Part shown: positions 6,200 through 7,784 of the stretch, piece by piece
How the letters are laid out: each line of letters begins with the position of its first letter
Numbering within the stretch: position 1 is the first letter of the stretch
Origin: an uncultured Lachnospiraceae bacterium
GTDB taxonomy: Bacteria > Bacillota > Clostridia > Lachnospirales > Lachnospiraceae
Assembly (NCBI GenBank): GCA_902473545.1
Contig: CABRSG010000111.1
Coordinates: 1 to 7,784 of the forward strand
DNA length: 7,784 nucleotides
Reading direction: 5' to 3'
Notes under the pieces: model-generated
Database searches by the model: none
The model's input: only the letters and a program-made list of their open reading frames with translations
Told to the model about the DNA's origin: nothing
Translations under genes and position numbers: made by a program

Positions 6200-7608
6200 A
6201 GCTATCTGCAAAAATTTCAGCAGCAGCAGCCGGTCTGCTGCTTCTTTTGTCCCAGGTGTTTGCTGCCTGGAACCTTTGGGAGACGACACGGCAGATTCTG
6301 GAAAATACCGTGCGCCTGGAGTGGGAGAAGCTTTCTTTGGATGGAACGGAATTTGAAAGCAAGTGGAAGGAACAGGAAAACTATATGGAGGATGAGCGCA
6401 TGAAGGAGCAGTGGGCGGTCGCGGTGTTCCGCGATACCTGCAAAGCAAACAGCGCGCTCTATAGCCGGGAGAAGGAGCTTGCCAATACAACGCCTTATGA
6501 ATTTGACGCGGAGGGAAAAATCTCCTCCTTCGGGGAGCGCTTTGATAAGGCACTTGGGATTTTTGGAGAGGCCCAGAGCCACCTGTTTCTTGAGGAGATA
6601 AGCGGAAAGCATCTGCTGATCTGCTACTGGAAATCAGAGGATACCGGCTTTCGTATTCTCCGCTATCGTGATATCTCGGATATTTATGCGGACAGCCGGG
6701 CGCTTTTCCTGCGCGGAGCGGCGGTTTCCCTGACACTTGCATTGCTGCTGGTGGGAGCGGTCACGCTGATTCTTCGAGGGATTCTGAAGCCTTTCTATCG
6801 TCTGCGGGAGGCGGCGAACGTGATCGCGGACGGAAATTACGGGGAACGCGTGCTTTGCACGAGCCGGGACGAGGTCGGCGAGGTGTCGGAAAGCTTCAAC
6901 CGCATGGCGGACCGCGTGCAGGAGCATGTGTACGCGCTCTCTGAGGCAAACGAAAAGCAGCGGCAGCTTCTTGGGGCTCTTTCTCATGAGCTGAAAACGC
7001 CGATGACTGCGATCCAGGGCTATGCGGAGCTTCTGCAGAAGGTAGAGCTTTCACCGGAGCGCCGGACGAATGCGCTCGCATACATCGAGGAAGAGTGCAA
7101 ACGCCTGTCGCGCCTGTCGGTCAAAATGCTGCAGATCGTGGAGCTGTCCGATGAAGAGAGCATTGAAAAGCGCAGCATATCTGTGGCAGAGCTGTTTGCG
7201 AAGGCGGAAAAGCTCATTCTTTGCCGGCTGCAGGAAAAGAAGCTTTCTCTTAAAATACAGGCGGATGTGCAGGAGATCGAGGGGGATGAGGATCTGCTTT
7301 TAAGCTTTATCACAAACCTTATCGACAATGCGGCAAAGGCGAGCAGAGAGGGCGGCACGCTCTGGCTTATCGCCGTGCGGGAGGGCGTTTTTGTGCGGGA
7401 CGAGGGCTGCGGAATCCCGGAGGCGGAAATCCGGCATATTACAGAGCCTTTTTACATGGTAGATAAATCGCGTTCCAGAAAAGAAGGGGGCGCCGGGCTT
7501 GGCCTTGCGCTCTGCAGCCAGATTGCAAGACTTCACGGAGGCGAGCTGATCATAGAGAGCGCGCCCGGGGAGGGCAGCACGATCGGGCTGCGCTGGGGCA
7601 ATTCATGA
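6196..7608 (+). CDS. HAMP-domain membrane sensor histidine kinase
   Basis: A 470-residue kinase partner of the preceding regulator. TM1 is at about residues 8-27 and TM2 at about 170-194. They enclose an extracytoplasmic sensor region of about 140 residues that I cannot assign to a named fold. HAMP (about 195-248) ends in EVSESFNRMADRV. The DHp domain carries the H-box ALSHELKTPMTAI, with phospho-His H264. The ATPase domain has N-box FITNLIDNAAKAS (371-383), G1 DEGCGIP (402-408), F-box EPFYMVDKSRS (417-427) and G2 GGAGLGLAL (431-439). All catalytic elements are intact and the E next to the H-box His suggests normal phosphatase capability. The start uses GGAGG 7 bp upstream within the regulator's 3' end, so translation is coupled. 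No PAS domain is evident between HAMP and DHp, unlike E. coli or B. subtilis PhoR. The ligand is unknown. Confidence 0.94.
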   Translation: MKLSAKISAAAAGLLLLLSQVFAAWNLWETTRQILENTVRLEWEKLSLDGTEFESKWKEQENYMEDERMKEQWAVAVFRDTCKANSALYSREKELANTTPYEFDAEGKISSFGERFDKALGIFGEAQSHLFLEEISGKHLLICYWKSEDTGFRILRYRDISDIYADSRALFLRGAAVSLTLALLLVGAVTLILRGILKPFYRLREAANVIADGNYGERVLCTSRDEVGEVSESFNRMADRVQEHVYALSEANEKQRQLLGALSHELKTPMTAIQGYAELLQKVELSPERRTNALAYIEEECKRLSRLSVKMLQIVELSDEESIEKRSISVAELFAKAEKLILCRLQEKKLSLKIQADVQEIEGDEDLLLSFITNLIDNAAKASREGGTLWLIAVREGVFVRDEGCGIPEAEIRHITEPFYMVDKSRSRKEGGAGLGLALCSQIARLHGGELIIESAPGEGSTIGLRWGNS

Positions 7609-7625
7609 TTTACATTCTGGTTACA
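7609..7625 (+). promoter_or_regulatory. Candidate response-regulator box 2 (direct repeat TTTACA-N5-GTTACA)
   Basis: TTTACA (7609-7614) and GTTACA (7620-7625) are in direct repeat with an 11-bp period, starting at the base after the kinase stop codon. It is 14/16 identical to the box upstream of the regulator over TTACAnTnTGGTTACA, and ends at the same 33-bp distance from its -10. The conserved pair suggests one regulator controls both promoters. Confidence 0.62.
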
Positions 7626-7633
7626 TTTCAGTG

Positions 7634-7663
7634 AGGACACGGTAATGGAAGAATTGCTATAGT
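7634..7663 (+). promoter_or_regulatory. Promoter of the lipoprotein gene, weak -35 with extended -10
   Basis: The -10 is TATAGT (7658-7663, 5/6) with the extended element TG-C just upstream (TGCTATAGT). The only -35-like hexamer is AGGACA (7634-7639), 18 bp away and poor in its first two bases. A weak -35 with an upstream activator box is typical of promoters that need a response regulator. Transcription would start near 7670, leaving a leader of about 50 bases. No terminator is visible between the kinase gene and here, so read-through may also contribute. Confidence 0.55.
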
Positions 7664-7670
7664 AATAGCA
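7655..7670. repeat. Inverted repeat over the -10 of the lipoprotein promoter
   Basis: TGCTAT-AGTA-ATAGCA is a perfect 6+4+6 inverted repeat that covers the -10 hexamer and reaches the expected start site. It might be an operator for a second regulator, or may simply reflect the AT-rich -10. Confidence 0.4.
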
Positions 7671-7721
7671 GATGCAGGCTAAAACCACTGTGCATAAGAC
7701 CAGAAGGGGAGGATAAAGAAG

Positions 7722-7784
7722 ATGAGAAGAGCCAGAGGCTTTGCGGCGATCCTTTGCGCGGCTGCTGTCATGACAGGCTGCGCC
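7722..7784 (+). CDS. Lipoprotein, N-terminal fragment (3' cut by window end)
   Basis: Only 21 codons are visible: a charged start (MRRAR), a short hydrophobic stretch (FAAILCAAAV) and the lipobox-like MTGC, with Cys at residue 20. This is a bacterial lipoprotein signal peptide, so the mature protein is expected to be lipid-anchored on the outer face of the membrane. Met at -3 of the lipobox is less usual than Leu but occurs. The start is supported by AAGGGGAGG (7704-7712), 9 bp before the ATG. Its position after a two-component system and the shared regulator box suggest it is a target of that system. A substrate-binding protein of an ABC importer, for example PstS if the system is Pho-like, is one candidate. 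The mature sequence is not visible, so no function can be assigned. Confidence 0.8.
   Translation, partial: MRRARGFAAILCAAAVMTGCA

Noticed and set aside
7439..7456. Two TTACA copies within the kinase gene
   Set aside because: They are 13 bp apart, not 11, and fall in the conserved ITEPFYMVD coding region, so they are most likely coincidental.

Overview
The window reads like a piece of an ordinary chromosome from a clostridial Firmicute, most likely a Lachnospiraceae-type gut anaerobe. This is inferred from the moderately GC-rich coding sequence, strong AGGAGG-type ribosome binding sites, short gaps, and the style of the encoded proteins. These include a PNCS-type aspartate-semialdehyde dehydrogenase, a BcrA-like ABC ATPase, a stand-alone topoisomerase III and a compact OmpR-type two-component system. 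All genes are on the + strand. I see no tRNA, rRNA, CRISPR array, insertion sequence or clear sign of recent transfer.

Region 1 (1-5425) is a tightly packed run of five genes. They are asd (5' end cut off), an ABC ATPase, its ABC-2-type membrane partner, topB, and a left-handed beta-helix (hexapeptide-repeat) protein. Gaps are 23 bp or less, two junctions overlap (8 and 23 bp), and a good intrinsic terminator closes the run at 5390-5424. Co-transcription is therefore likely, although the functions are mixed (amino-acid biosynthesis, transport, DNA topology, probable sugar acyl transfer). The standout is the ABC ATPase. Its Walker A motif is intact, but the catalytic Walker B Glu (now N153), the H-loop His (now D185) and the LSGGQ signature (now MTSAD) are all altered.

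Region 2 (5422-7784) is a regulatory module. A promoter at 5448-5476 drives an OmpR/PhoB-family response regulator (5534-6199). A membrane histidine kinase follows, translationally coupled by an ATGA overlap (6196-7608). After the kinase comes the start of a lipoprotein gene (7722, running off the window).

A near-identical direct repeat, TTTACA-N5-GTTACA (11-bp period), lies upstream of both the regulator and the lipoprotein gene. In each case it ends exactly 33 bp before the -10 hexamer. This fits a response-regulator box through which the system controls itself and the lipoprotein gene. The repeat resembles the Pho-type boxes of B. subtilis PhoP. A phosphate-type regulon, with the lipoprotein as a solute-binding protein, is an attractive but unproven reading.
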